A stretch of 64,000 nucleotides of DNA from Neoarius graeffei (GCF_027579695.1 NC_083575.1:33206382-33270381), one strand, 5' to 3'; shown: positions 21,205 to 32,157, numbered from the stretch's first letter. Numbers and translations: made by a program. Notes: a model not told the origin generated them from the sequence alone.

Positions 21205-21380
21205 CTGAGCAGAGATATTTTTAAAACAATAAAATTTCTCAGTTTCAACATTTGATATGTTGTCTTTGTCCTATTTTCAATGAAATATAGGGTTTTCATG
21301 ATGCACAAATCATTGCATTCTGTTTTTGTTTCTATTTTACACAGAGTCCCAACTTCTGTGGAAGCAGGGTTGTAGTTATA
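21205..21380. repeat. Tc1-type terminal fragment
   Basis: The sequence tttcaatgaaatatagggttttcatgatg through agtcccaacttctgtggaagcagggttgta resembles the terminal region of the Tc1 family whose other copy ends at 45,696 (ctgatttggggttgta). No transposase adjoins it, so it is a stray terminus or MITE fragment. Confidence 0.5.
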
Positions 21381-21566
21381 GCACCCCCATGAGCCAATTG
21401 TTATGAAATTTGATGGGTGGCCAGAAAGTGTGCTAGTATGCAGGGTGCTATTTGTCAAAAAACCAGAAGGGGGGGATGTTTTTTTTTTAATCATGAAACG
21501 TCACAAAACTAAGGTAACAATAGGCTAACAGCTCAATAACATCCGATGATATCAAATAAATAACAC

Positions 21567-21862
21567 TGTGGCAGCAGGGGCGTGGTCAAGCATCGGTCTG
21601 TGACAGGAGGGCGGAGTCAGGGAAGGTAAGTGGCAGAATCACTACACCTGTCGTTAATTAATGTGTTTGTGTGTCTTCCCAGTGACCGCGCCCTATTTAA
21701 GGAGAGAGAGCGAGAGCAGAGGGAGCTCTCTCCACAACTAGATGACTGATGTGTGTGCGGATAGAAGCTGAAAAGCTGAATAAAAGCGAGTTGTGTGAAA
21801 TCAGTTCTGTCCTGCCATCCTTCTGTCACAGACCGATGCTTGACCACGCCCCCGCTGCCACA
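21567..21862. mobile_element. Solo-LTR-like element, 296 bp, with long inverted ends
   Basis: The element begins tgtggcagc and ends gctgccaca, and a 5-bp duplication aacac occurs at 21,562-21,566 and 21,863-21,867. The ends are inverted over roughly 40 bases (gcaggggcgtggtcaagcat with its complement). It contains a TATA-like ctatttaagg near 21,690 and an aataaaa signal near 21,780. TG..CA ends, a 5-bp duplication and promoter/poly(A) signals fit a solo LTR; the long inverted ends are unusual for one. No coding sequence. Confidence 0.7.
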
Positions 21863-22129
21863 AACACTAAATGAAAACGAACCAGAGATAGTAAATTCAT
21901 CTTCCTATCTCTCTGACTAAATACATGAACACTAACACAACAAAGTTCGCATTGCTTGTCACGTTGCTGTGATGTTTCTCTCCCTCCGGATTAGATGGAC
22001 AGTGACTCGAAAATCACTAAAATACATGAATACTAAATGAACAGTTTGCTCTGATGGCGCAGTTCATGTGGCCTTTTCTGCTTTCCCGTCGGTGCGCTAT
22101 CCGCCGCGTTTCGCCCTTCTTTAATCCAC

Positions 22130-22320
22130 ATTTCTGCGAATTTCTCAGCAGGGAAGGAACGCACGTCTGGCCCATTGACAGCGAGGAAAAGAAGGCTGTC
22201 AATGTGGCTACATTCATTCTGTTGCGCTCATCAGTAAGGATGTGATTCATGGCGCTAAATCCATGTTCACGCTCCGGATATTGTTATTATCTACAATGTA
22301 TCTATTTGCTGGGGACGTTC
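22130..22320 (-). pseudogene. hAT-like transposase C-terminal remnant
   Basis: Reading the minus strand near 22,285-22,210 gives EREHGFSAMNHILTDERNRM followed by NVATL. This is the ERGFSAMN-type C-terminal block of one hAT/ZBED transposase lineage. No N-terminal domain is found. It lies in a decayed patch between the solo-LTR-like element and the next LINE. Confidence 0.55.
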
Positions 22321-22329
22321 GTGAGCATC

Positions 22330-22545
22330 AAAGCTGCCACTTCGGGTCATTTTGAAAGTGAGTGCAATGTAGACCATAGAAAACTGTGTCACAACATGCC
22401 TGTCATGTCAACTTTTTTTTTGGTTTGTTTGTTTTATTGACGGGGTTGTCCCCGAGGATTTTTTTTCAGCAGAGATAAAAACCAGAGGGGGGGGGGATGA
22501 TCTCCACCATCCCCCCCAGCAAATTGCACCCAGCTAGTATGTATT
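22330..22545. other. Low-complexity patch, no gene seen
   Basis: T-rich and G-rich runs (about 22,411-22,430 and 22,484-22,494) with cccccccagc. Two similar phrases, cagaagggggggat near 21,465 and ccagaggggggggggat near 22,480, flank the solo-LTR-like and hAT remnants and may be the split halves of one older repeat. Confidence 0.4.
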
Positions 22546-22619
22546 GCAAAGTTCACTCACTCACTCACTATCCGTTTTGAGTCAGTTGACACATCAGACG
22601 TGTGTATGACTAGCAGTCT

Positions 22620-23121
22620 TCAGCAGAGCTCTCCATTCAGCACAGTCAGCTTCAAATCAGCATGGACAGATTCTTTCCAGCTTTTTCGAGGTTGGTCACA
22701 GTTGTTCAATCCTTCAACTTCCAGGGTTGTACATCTGTTGATCCAAGAATTACTGTGTTGGATGTGTTCAAACCAACAGAGACAACTGCATCTGAGGACA
22801 GTGTCAAGGTGACGGAGGTTCAGCATCCACAGAAGAGAAAAAGTGCTAATTCATATTCCTCTTTTGACATTGCACATCCATAAAAGCATGGCTCTTTCAT
22901 TATGCTCAAGCCATTTTTGGTCATCTCTTTGGAGTGCCCAACATTCAGAACCATATAACATGTGCTACGCACACAACTGCTGTATAGTTGACCACAGGTA
23001 TGAAGTGAGACAGCTTTGCAGGTTAACAATGACAGCAGCTCTCTAAACTTTCCCCAAGCAGAACGAGTTCTGATAATCATTGCCAGTTCACAACCACCTC
23101 CTGGGCAGATACCATCACCAA
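22620..23121 (-). pseudogene. LINE ORF C-terminus (left part)
   Basis: Minus-strand blocks: IIRTRSAWGKFRELLSLLTC, LYSSCVRSTCYMVLNVGH and, after a frameshift, LNLRHLDTVLRCS-LCWFEHIQ, corresponding to the region after the RT in a common fish LINE (R-S-A-W-x-K-F-R-E-L-L ... LRWYGHV-type end). It joins the fragment at 28,526-28,869 when hAT 2 is removed. Inactive because of frameshifts and stops. Confidence 0.65.
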
Positions 23122-23796
23122 GGTATACGCAGAGCTGGGCACAAATACATCAAAAACTATTTTGTTACAAGCTACAAATACTTGTTCATGAAATATAACA
23201 AAATAAATTATAAAATACTGGTGTGGAAAATGTATTTCATTAAAATACAAGTAATTAGTAATTTGAAAATACAAAAATATGCACACCATAACAAAAAGGT
23301 TTTTTATTATTATTATTATTGTTATTGAAACGTCGAAACGTCTCACACAATGGTGACACTCCATCACCTGCAAGTTATTGTAGCACACTGTTTTCACTCA
23401 GAACACAAACTCCTGTGCAAAACAGACAATTCAGGCTGTTGTAGAAAGAACAATTAATACTGATGTTAAAAATTAACACTTTTGCTACTTTACTTGAAAA
23501 GGTCAAATGCACTGATCAAAGAAATGGCATCTAAAGCTAACAGTGTGCTATTTCAAACTGAGGCGCATACAAGAAATACAAAAAATGGATTCAAACTAGC
23601 ACAAGTTGTATTAGACTGCTTTGAAAAAATGGGTGCATCTCCCATACACAGGATAGGATTGTACATAACATAATATTGTACATGATCTGAATAATAGCCT
23701 ACTGCATAGACTACATAGACTACTATATAGTCTAAATAATGAGAATTATTGAAGCAAAACACCAAAACAGAAATCACATAGAAGCTACAAGAGTTT

Positions 23797-25883
23797 TTAG
23801 TTGCTTTTAAGTACAACCAACTTCTCCAGCATTTCAGGAGTTAATGACCTTCTGTGAGGCCGGTAGACCATGCCAGCACAAGAAAACAAGCGCTCGACTG
23901 GTGCTGATGATGTTAGTGTGGTGTTGAATCTCACAAAGAGTAGTTTGATAAGTGGATATGAATCCAGTGAGGCCAGATCCTTTCTGGGATCCTCTAGGAA
24001 GTGAAAGGTCTCTAACTCTGCCTTGCTGTGGCTTGGTAAGGCCTTGCTCTCCATCTGGTTGTCATTTCCTGTTGACATTGAAGACAATCACAAAACAGTG
24101 TTATTCACTGCCTAAATCCTGAAATTGTACATTTATCACTAAAAGGTAACAATGTGACATATTAATGACTTAATTTAGTCTTGTAAAGTGGAAAGATGTT
24201 CTCCTTACCTTGATCAGAGAAGACAAAGAACTCATCATTATTCTCATCAGTGGTGCTTGATGATGTAGCATCACTCTCTGACAGAAGACCAAGCTCTTCA
24301 GCGGAGTGCAGAATGAGTTGAAGAATCCTCTTCTTCTCAGAAGTCAGTCTAGGAGGCAACCACCTCATCTTGAAGTATGGGTGGGTTACTGTTGCCAAGA
24401 TGGCTTCGTTGACATCAGTCTCCAGCTGCAAGAAATTGCTGAACCTCTTCTGAAAACCCGCTATGGTAGCTTGCAAAATAAGTGAACAGTACCGCAGGTT
24501 TGAAGCTTGCAAGTCATCAAGTTTAGCCTGAATAGCAAAGAGAGTAACATGATGTTTGACCCTGAAGGCGATCAACTGAGATGGCAATAGGCTTTAACAC
24601 TCTGCAATATTCTTCAATGTAGTCAAGTTCCACTTCCCTGAATGGTGGAAGTTGCAGGGCAGTCATGATATTGGGGAGCTTCTCACGCAAAAACGTCAAC
24701 TGACTCAAACAGTCATAAAGAGAGTTCCACCTAGTAATGCAGGGTGTCTTGAGTGGGTGGTCAATCAGTTTGCTTAGTGCTTCACCACTCTTTGGTCTGC
24801 CTGATGCTTTCTATAGTGCTGAGCACTTTGCCATAGTTGAATGATTCAGCCTAGTGAGAGTTGGATTGTTAGTGATCAATTTTTGACATCAGTAGTTGAA
24901 ATTAAACTCAGTGTATGTGTTGCACATCGGATGTGTGGTGGTAAAATGATGGAACACTCAGATGTTTCTTCTCTCTCAGGATCTATGATCAGGAAGGAAA
25001 GTTCATGTTCCAGCTCTTCAACTTGATCCTGTTCATTCAAAGTTCCAGTGACATTGAACTCTACAAATGCCTTTGCAAAGTTGGGTGCATTATCAGTCAC
25101 TGTAGACACAATAGTGTCTGAAGACAGCCCATACTCTGTGTGAATTTTGTCCAAAAGTTCTGCTATTCGGTTGTAGGTGTGGGGGCTGAGAAAATGCCTA
25201 ACAGCAAGAGCGGCTGATTCCCTTTCCAGCATGTATCCATTTATCCAGTGTACAGTTGCACCCATACAACTGTTTTTTTTTTTTTTTTGACCAAATATCC
25301 ACTGTTGTACAAACATGATGAATGTGTTTAAGTGTCTCTTTTAGGTTTGATCTTTTTGTTGAAATTCATCATCAATTTGTTGACCAAGTGTCCTTCTTGA
25401 CATTACACTGGCACCTGGGCGAAGTCCTTGCACAAGTTCTATGAATTCTGTTTGTTCCACAGTGGCTAATGAGTGCATTCCTTTGATAATAAAGGATTTC
25501 ACAAGGGAGTCGACTTTACCTTGTGGTATTGGTGGACTAGCATGATCAAACAATTGAGTCTGTCTTAATGTTTTGTCTCTCTTCTGTTGGCCACTAGCAT
25601 ATTCCTTTTTGTAATTTTCAAATTTCTGTAGTTTCTTTGGATGCCGTCTTTTCAAATGTGTCTTGAAATTTGATGTTGCTTGATATGAGCCACATATAAT
25701 GACTTTCTTGGTTATGCACAGCTGACACTCAGCTTCTATCTTTCCACTTGGAATTTGAGATACTATTTTGAAGAATTTTCCATCCAATATGGCACACTTC
25801 AACCCAGTGGTACCTTCTGATGTTGTGGCAGCCTGACACTCATCTGACGCCTCTTCATCATTGTGATCATCACCCATCTCCAT
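23797..25883 (-). pseudogene. hAT 2 transposase pseudogene (BED finger)
   Basis: N-terminus MEMGDDHNDEEASDE at 25,883. A BED-type finger in exon 1 has C and C in ECQLCITKK and H..H in FKTHLKRRH. The core follows, with the second-Asp block VSTVTDNAPNFAKAF and CATHTLSLI near 25,100-24,890. TRWNSLYDCLSQLTFLREKL lies near 24,735-24,680. A C-terminal dimerisation exon (24,070-23,797) has TSSAPVERLFSCAGMVYRPHR with the Glu. A donor gtaagg at about 24,208 and an acceptor at about 24,071 fit one intron. Breaks: a TAA near 25,342; a frame change through the A-run at about 25,270-25,288, where TTVDIWS is in one frame and CMGATVHWI in another; a stop near 24,815; and a shift near 24,565. Confidence 0.8.
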
Positions 25884-25884
25884 T

Positions 25885-26855
25885 CAGTGGTACATCCTCT
25901 ATTTCAAACTAAGGAAAACAATTTCATATGACCAGAGAAAATATAAAACTTTGCTGAAAGGACTCTCTTCTAGCCTACCAAGCCTAATATTAACTAGGAT
26001 ACGAGAAGTGATAAGCATTTGGAAGTGAAAAACTCCACCAACAGCTAAACTCCATGCACAGAACTGTACGATTTTAAAATAGTTAAGCCTAATACTAATA
26101 TGTTTAGATACTGCTGATTCATGTGCATTTCAAAATTATGACAACATCACTGAGAGTGATTCATTTAGGTAAGCTACTGTCATCCACCTAGCTTTGGTTG
26201 TAGCTAAGGCATCATTTAGACAGACAAGAACTGAATCTCCAGACACAGAATTAGCATTAATTTATTCTTCAGAAAACCTTATCTTGCCCTCTGATGGACA
26301 TTTGACAAGCCATTCAACAACTGTACAATTTTAAAATGCATAAGCCTAGTGCTAATATGTTTAGATGTTGCTGATTTTATGTGCATTTCAAAATTATGAA
26401 ACATCAATGAGCACAATTACGCAGGGATTATTCCGGTTTTAAACTGAATAGTGGTGATATTTAGTTTGAGCGCAAGTCATGTGAACTCCTCTTTTCTGTT
26501 TGATATCAAACAATTTGGCTGTAACCCGAATATCGCCAATATTCCGTTTAAAAATAGTTCCTGCACATAACTGTGCTCACTGGGAGTGATTCATTTTGGT
26601 CAGCAACAGTCATCCACCTAGCTTAGTTTAATGTAGTTTAGTTATAGCTCAAGCATGTTTAGGTTAATTTAGCTGACCTAAGCATTTTGCTGACGTTCAT
26701 CTATCAATCCATCATGGCTTCGTTAGCTAAAATGTCATGAGTAAGCTAACAATCTAGCATACTACCTAGGGGCTAAAACACAGTGAATTGCTATTTAATG
26801 CAATTTTCACTCTAATGCCATTCAGTTGACATTATGTGTGGGAAGACTGTATACA
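25885..26855. other. hAT 2 interior without gene
   Basis: AT-rich sequence upstream of the transposase start. It contains two copies of a short segment (ttttaaaat...taagcctaatactaatatgtttaga...ctgatt...atgtgcatttcaaaattatg) near 26,070-26,140 and 26,330-26,400, a local duplication with flanking differences. It should include the promoter, but I see no clear TATA box. Confidence 0.5.
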
Positions 26856-26857
26856 TA

Positions 26858-28079
26858 CACTACCATTCAAAAGTTTGGGGTCACCCAGACAATTTTGTGT
26901 TTTCCAGGAAAAGTCACACTTTTATTTACCACCATAAGTTTTAAAATGAATAGAAAATATAGTCAAGACATTTTTCTGACCATTTTGAGCATTTAATCGA
27001 CCCCACAAATGTGATGCTCCAGAAACTCAGGCTACGTTTACACTAGACCGTATCTGTCTCGTTTTCTTCGCGGACGCACTGTCCGTTTACATTAACCCCC
27101 CTGAAAAAGCGGGGAAACGGGAATCCGCCAGCGTCCACGTATTCAATCCAGATCGTATCAGCTCCGGTGCTGTGTAAACATTGAGAATACGCGAATACGC
27201 TGTGCTGAGCTCTAGCTGGCGTCTCATTGGACAACGTCACTGTGACATCCACCTTCCTGATTCGCTGGCGTTGGTCATGTGACGCGACTGCTGAAAAACG
27301 GCGCGGACTTCCGCCTTGTATCACCTTTCATTAAAGAGTATAAAAGTATGAAAATACTGCAAATACTGATGCAAATACTGCCCATTGTGTAGTTATGATT
27401 GTCTTTAGGCTTGCCATCCTTCCACTTGCAAGTAATAAGTGATCTGCGCTGGGATCTCACACACAGCGGCTCAGTCCCGAATCGTGGCTTGTTCACTTCA
27501 CTCGCGCGCTCTGTGAGCTGCGCAGGGCCGGAGTGCGCACCCTCCAGAGGGCACTCGCTGTTCAGGGCGGAGTGATTTGGAGCGCAGGATGCCTGCGGAG
27601 CCGAGCGTATCCGCGTATTGGTGTTGCTGTGTGCACGGCTAACGGTTTTAGTGTCAACGCGAATCGTTTTAAGAACGTTAATCTGATGATCCGCTGATTT
27701 GACGTAATGTAAACGTAGCCTCAATCTGCTCAAAGGAAGGTCAGTTTTATAGCTTCTCTAAAGAGCTAAACTGTTTTCAGCTGTGCTAACATGATTGTAC
27801 AAGGGTTTTCTAATCATCCATTAGCCTTCTGAGGCAATGAGCAAACACATTGTACCATTAGAACACTGGAGTGATAATTGCTGGAAATGGGCCTCTATAC
27901 ACCTATGTAGATATTGCACCAAAAACCAGACATTTGCAGCTAGAATAGTCATTTACCACATTAGCAATGTATAGAGTGTATTTCTGATTAGTTTAAAGTG
28001 ATCATCATTGAAAAGAACAGTGCTTTTCTTTCAAAAATAAGGAAATTTCAAAGTGACCCCAAACTTTTGAACGGTAGTG
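26858..28079. mobile_element. Tc1/mariner-type MITE (copy 1), itself interrupted
   Basis: The ends cactaccattcaaaagttt and aacttttgaacggtagtg are inverted repeats, flanked by ta at both sides (26,856-26,857 and 28,080-28,081). Without the 691-bp insert it is about 530 bp and aligns along its whole length with 38,767-39,302. No ORF. Non-autonomous; probably mobilised by a Tc1/mariner transposase. Confidence 0.9.
27030..27720. mobile_element. CpG-rich 691-bp non-autonomous element with 3-bp TCA duplication
   Basis: The insert starts ggctacgtttaca and ends tgtaaacgtagcc, inverted repeats. The uninterrupted MITE at 38,767 reads gaaactcaatctgctc at the same place, so the extra tca at 27,721-27,723 is a true target duplication. 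It is far richer in CpG than its surroundings and has inverted internal pieces (cgcgaatacgc / gcgtattgg). Three-base duplications suggest the PIF/Harbinger or a related superfamily. No plausible ORF. Confidence 0.85.
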
Positions 28080-28525
28080 TATATTTTTACAAGACACTTT
28101 ACCTTAATTCTCTTTCCACGACCTCGAACACCAGAGCAGTAGAGCATTTGCTTATCGTGTTCTGTCACTGGAGGAAAGCAGCAACCGCACTCTGTAGGGC
28201 CTAGTTTAGGGTTCAAAGGCATACAGCTACGCAGAAATCTCATGCGAAATCTCGCATTTCTAACTGGGTGTGTCACATGATTTACATTTGACCCTAACAT
28301 TTCCACTGGTGATTGGCTTGTCTTTAACTGAGTAAAAAAAAAAAGTTTTTATAGAAATATTTAAGCATTTGAAATACACAAAATACAGTACCTCAAAATA
28401 TTTTATTACAAACTACATTTCATTTTTTCCAATCTTGCAAAAGACAAATTAAAAAATACACCAAAGTATTTAAATATGTATTTTAAATACATTTAATTAA
28501 AATACTGCCCAGCTCTGGGTATACG

Positions 28526-28869
28526 AAGCTATCGACGACCTCTAGTTTGCTACCTGCCAACATTACCTCACTGCATGGTCTTGCATCAATCGGCCGAGCT
28601 CCTCTGAAACAACGTTGACACTTGTAATCTAGGTTTTCAACTAACCTCGCCTGCACACCAGAACATCTTTTGTGTACCCACATTTTGTAACCACTACAGA
28701 AAATTGATTGCAAAATGTAGGTACACAAAAGATGTTCATAGAAATTTAACTTTGTATTCAGAATATATGGCTCTTTAAATACATCGTGGCAGTGGGGGCA
28801 TGAACGAACATCAGCTGTGGGTGGTGAGGAGTTATGTAGAACTGCGAGGTAACACATGACAAGTCTCAC
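28526..28869 (-). pseudogene. LINE ORF segment with Cys/His cluster (right part)
   Basis: Minus-strand 28,869-28,526 encodes CSGYKMWVHKRCSGVQARL then YKCQRCFRGARPIDARPC and LEVVDSFVY. The Cys-His pattern (C...WVHKRCSG...C-x2-C) followed by RPIDxRPC and VVDSF is a fixed feature, between RT and C-terminus, of a LINE family widespread in aquatic animals. The metal-binding residues are mostly present. The upstream RT is absent, so the copy is 5'-truncated or its 5' part is unrecognisable. Confidence 0.65.
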
Positions 28870-29046
28870 AAGTGTCTCATCACTGACATTCCACTAATGT
28901 GTCTTTTTATGTGTGCTTGCAGAGAAGCCAGTGAGCAGAGAGAGAGAGAACCAGCACAGTTCCATTTGTGTGTGCACACGTGTGTGAAGCAATAAAGATA
29001 GGTGAAAAGCTCATATTATAATAATAAACTCTCCCCAAGTTGTCAC

Positions 29047-29949
29047 TGTCACACGGAGCTCTTGATGCACCAGCGTGAGAGGTTATAAAATGCACTACAC
29101 ACATACATACTGATACATTCCATGTTGCTATTGCTAATTTCAGCCATCTAACTTTGTGGGTGCACACACAAGTTATTTGTAGTGATAGTTTTTTGTAACA
29201 AAAGTACCTCGTAGCTATTGTAAATGACAACATACACACAGAAATGCATTTAACATCTTTTAGTTACTTATTTTAGCGTGGTGAGTCGGAGCCTCGCGTT
29301 GTTTGTCTCTCTGTTCCGTCCTGCAGTATTTCCTGGTTGCAAAGGACCCTAACATTGGAGACCAGGCTAGCTTTGTAGTGCCAGTCTCATCAATGACCAC
29401 AAGCTTGTGCTGATGGTCTAATGGGTTCCTCCAATTACCATCAATTAACGGAAAAATGAAATGTTGTGAATACATAATGTTGTTGTATTGGGAACGGATG
29501 TGTTGGATGATAATTATGTAACATTATGCAGTTTGTGAAACCTGACATTGTATGTAAATGGTGATAAATGGGGTTTTTGTCTGTGTAAGACCGGCTTGGG
29601 GTATTTTAGGGGGTGGGACTGGGGACTATTTAAGCCCTCTGAAGAGAGGTAATCTGTCTCGGGTTTTTTCTGGTATTCAGTCTGGTTTGTAGCCCTGTCC
29701 TGTGCTGTGTAAGCTCTTCAGGCTGGAATTTTTTTTCTGCTTTTCTTGTAAATACACTTTTTTTTGTTTATTTTGTGAAATTCATAGGCCTATTTTATTT
29801 TGTTTAAAAGTTTGAACACTATTTTTCCCATTCTTATTATTTTATTTTGTTCACTTTGGGGAAAAACAGACTGAAAATAAACACCTTTTTCTGCACTGAA
29901 GTTGCACTCTTTGGCTGTGTCATCATTTTGTCATAGAACCCATGTGACA
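29047..29949 (+). repeat. 5' LTR of the Gmr1-like element
   Basis: 903 bp, starting tgtcacacgg and ending catgtgaca. By eye it differs from the 3' LTR by about two dozen substitutions plus a few single-base homopolymer indels. It contains a plausible TATA-like ctatttaagccc near 29,626-29,637 and aataaac near 29,877. LTRs of one insertion start identical, so this divergence measures age. Confidence 0.93.
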
Positions 29950-29967
29950 TATGGCGTCAGAAGTGGG

Positions 29968-31440
29968 ATGGCCAGCCGAAGAAAACCAGTTCGGATGACC
30001 TAAAGGAAAGGCAACACCTATAAACCATTCACCAGAGCAGCCGCCGCCAGGCAACTGAAGGAGGATGACTGGGAAACTGCTCAGTCGGGAACAGAGCAAG
30101 AGCAAGCACCAGCAGTTGTCCAGGATTACAAGGGGAAGGGAGCCAGACCCAAGACCAAAGGTGGTGTTCCAGTATTGCCATCTGTTGCGGCCACATCGCT
30201 AACAGACCTGGTTCAAGATTTCCTCACAGCCCAACGAATGAGAGATGATGCACATCAGGAGGCACAGATTAGGTGTGACGAGGCCATGCAGGAGGAGCTG
30301 CGAGATTTTTTCACAGCAATGCGGCCTCGGCAAGAACCGCATCTCTCATACCAACCGGCATTTTCCAGTGTGCTTGGAGAGGAAAGTGTAAGACTCAACC
30401 TGCCACCAGCAACGCCGTTCTAGCCGGGAGGACACCAGCAGTCAGAGCCAGATTACAGTAGTCAGTCCCATGAAGTAAGCCCAGTGCATTCACCAGCTCG
30501 CCCAGCCCGTCCAGCATTCAATGCAGCAGTCTAGCCAGCTTACCGGCCGACAGCCCCAGTGTCCAATGCAGTACCTACAGCGGCCCTTCCAGCTGCCCCA
30601 GCACTAGCTGCGCCAGCTGCTCCAGCGCCAGCTGCCCCAATATACCCGTCAGGACCAGCCGCCCCAGCACACCTGCCAGCAAGCCCGGTGTATCCACAGA
30701 TGCCAATGTACCCAGGATGACCCAGAGAACCAAAGCTACATCCCTATCAGCAAGGAGAAGATATGGAAAATTTCCTGCTGAGGTTTGAGTGCCTGGCACG
30801 TACATGGCAATGGCCAGAAAGAGAGTGGGCAGTCAGATTGATTCCATTGCTGACTGGCAAGGCCCTAGAAGCATACTCGGCTATGGACAAGGACCGTGCA
30901 GATGACTTCCAGGAGTTAAAGGAGGCCCTGCTTCTGAAATTTGACATCACCAAAGAGATGTACCAACAGCGATTTCGGAGGAGCACTGTTCCAGTTGGAG
31001 AAACACCTATGGAGACCTATCACCAGTTGAAGCATCTGTTCTGTCAGTGGGTGCAACCAGAATGTCACACCAAGGAGGAGATTGGTGAGAAGGTGATTAT
31101 GGAGCAGTTGCTGAATGTTCTGTCCCCAGATGTACGGACATGGGTCCAAGAACATGAGCCAGAAGATGGAATGACTGCAGCCAAGTTTGCATTGCAGTAT
31201 ATTAATGCACACAAGGTGGCACCCAACTGCCCAGCGTTTACTTACAAACCATCACAGAGCTTCAAGCAGGGTGCAGGTAACTCTGGGGGTGGGAATCCTG
31301 CTCATACAGTTGGGGGTAGTAATACTGCCCAGGCAGTTGGGAATAATGGGAGGCCGGTGTTGATTTGTTTTTTCTGTCAACAGCGAGGCCATAAGGCATC
31401 TGTTTATCCTTTAAGGAAACCAAAATTATCTGGGTTTTGA
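29968..31440 (+). pseudogene. Gmr1-like Gag with SCAN-related capsid domain and damaged zinc knuckle
   Basis: One frame from ATG at 29,968 to TGA at 31,438 (490 codons) with no frameshift but four premature stops: TAA 30,001, TAG 30,421, TAG 30,532 and TGA 30,718. The middle is Pro/Ala-rich (30,540-30,715). The C-terminal half, from 30,763, has a capsid-type FECLARTWQWPEREWAV block, then YQQRFRRSTVPVGETPMETY and QLLNVLSPDVRTWVQEHEP, which resembles the SCAN dimerisation domain; SCAN is known to derive from Gmr1-like Gag. A zinc knuckle CFFCQQRGHKASVY lacks its last Cys (Tyr). Structural protein of the intracellular particle. Confidence 0.85.
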
Positions 31441-32157
31441 TATGTGCCACGGGAGGGGGATGCCAGGGCTGAAATTAATGAAATGCAACCAGTAAGCCAG
31501 AAAGTAAAAGTTAATGGGGTTACACTTGGTGCTATGGTGGATACTGGTAGTGCTGTTTCTTTAATTAAAATGTGTCATGTGCCATTTAATTGCATTAACT
31601 ATCAGAATCAGAAGGTGATTGAGTGTGTACATGGAGATAAAAAGCAACATCCACTGACAGAACTTACGGTTGAAATTGATGGAGCAAAATACCTACTGAA
31701 TATGGTGGTGGTTGAAAACTTACCTTTTGATGTCATACTGGGGAGGGATGTTCCAGTGTGGGGTGGCTTATTGGGGTTGGTTAATGAAGTGTCTCATGCC
31801 AATGTTATGAATGATGCAACTGTGTCATGCCCTGTGGTTACCCATTCTCAGAAGGCTGTGGAGCCATTACCAAATCTGTCAGATGACTTGATTCATGGTG
31901 GGGAAAAAGGTCCCCGGAAGTCCCATCGCCAGCGGTGCTTAGAGAAATATAGTCATGGGGAGTCATTTCGGAAAGTTAATACTGAGGGGTTGAACGTTGA
32001 GTGGGAAGTGCCACATGACATTATTAAATTACAACAAGAAGATGCCACATTAAGTACCTTGTTTGAAAAAGCTGAATCTAACACCATGGAGAAGTATGCT
32101 CCAGACAGATACCTGGTAGAAAATGGCATTCTTTATAACCAATCAGATTCGGGGTGA
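31441..32157 (+). pseudogene. Gmr1-like protease and linker
   Basis: In the same frame as Gag, directly after the TGA at 31,438-31,440. Retropepsin motif AMVDTGSAVSLI at about residues 30-42 (DTGS catalytic), and the second conserved strand FDVILGRDVPVW about 65 residues later. The C-terminal part continues towards integrase (AESNTMEKYAPDRYLVENG) and ends at a TGA caused by a 1-base frame change around 32,150; the integrase continues in another frame. Acts as a dimer to cut Gag-Pol. Confidence 0.85.

Larger units (their letters stand above)
23130..28517 (-). mobile_element. hAT transposon 2, 5.4 kb
   Basis: An exact 8-bp duplication ggtatacg occurs at 23,122-23,129 and 28,518-28,525. The terminal inverted repeats are cagagctgggca and tgcccagctctg. 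AT-rich subterminal stretches on both sides contain repeated aaatacaaa/tattttaaatac motifs. A minus-strand transposase pseudogene lies at 23,797-25,883. A 1.2-kb MITE complex (26,858-28,079) inserted between the gene's 5' end and the right terminus. Confidence 0.9.
22545..28870 (-). mobile_element. Non-LTR retrotransposon 3' part, split by hAT transposon 2
   Basis: On the minus strand the element enters at about 28,870, runs to 28,526, is interrupted by hAT 2, and continues from 23,121 to its 3' end at about 22,560, where a (tgag)n tail (antisense ctcactcactcac) is present. The (tgag)n tail and loss of the 5' half are typical of a truncated LINE insertion. Confidence 0.7.

Noticed and set aside
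27275..27733. Minus-strand 152-aa ORF in the CpG-rich element
   Set aside because: Its ends coincide with the termini of a 691-bp non-autonomous insert, it has no domain, and the frame arises from GC-rich sequence.
30575..30805. Minus-strand 76-aa hydrophobic ORF (LLADRDVALVLWVILGTLAS...)
   Set aside because: Antisense of the Pro/Ala-rich part of Gag; the Leu/Val content is a consequence of codons opposite Pro and Ala.
30763..31440. Host SCAN-domain transcription factor gene
   Set aside because: The SCAN-like block lies in the Gag frame of a complete LTR element and is followed by zinc knuckle, protease and integrase, so it is retrotransposon Gag.
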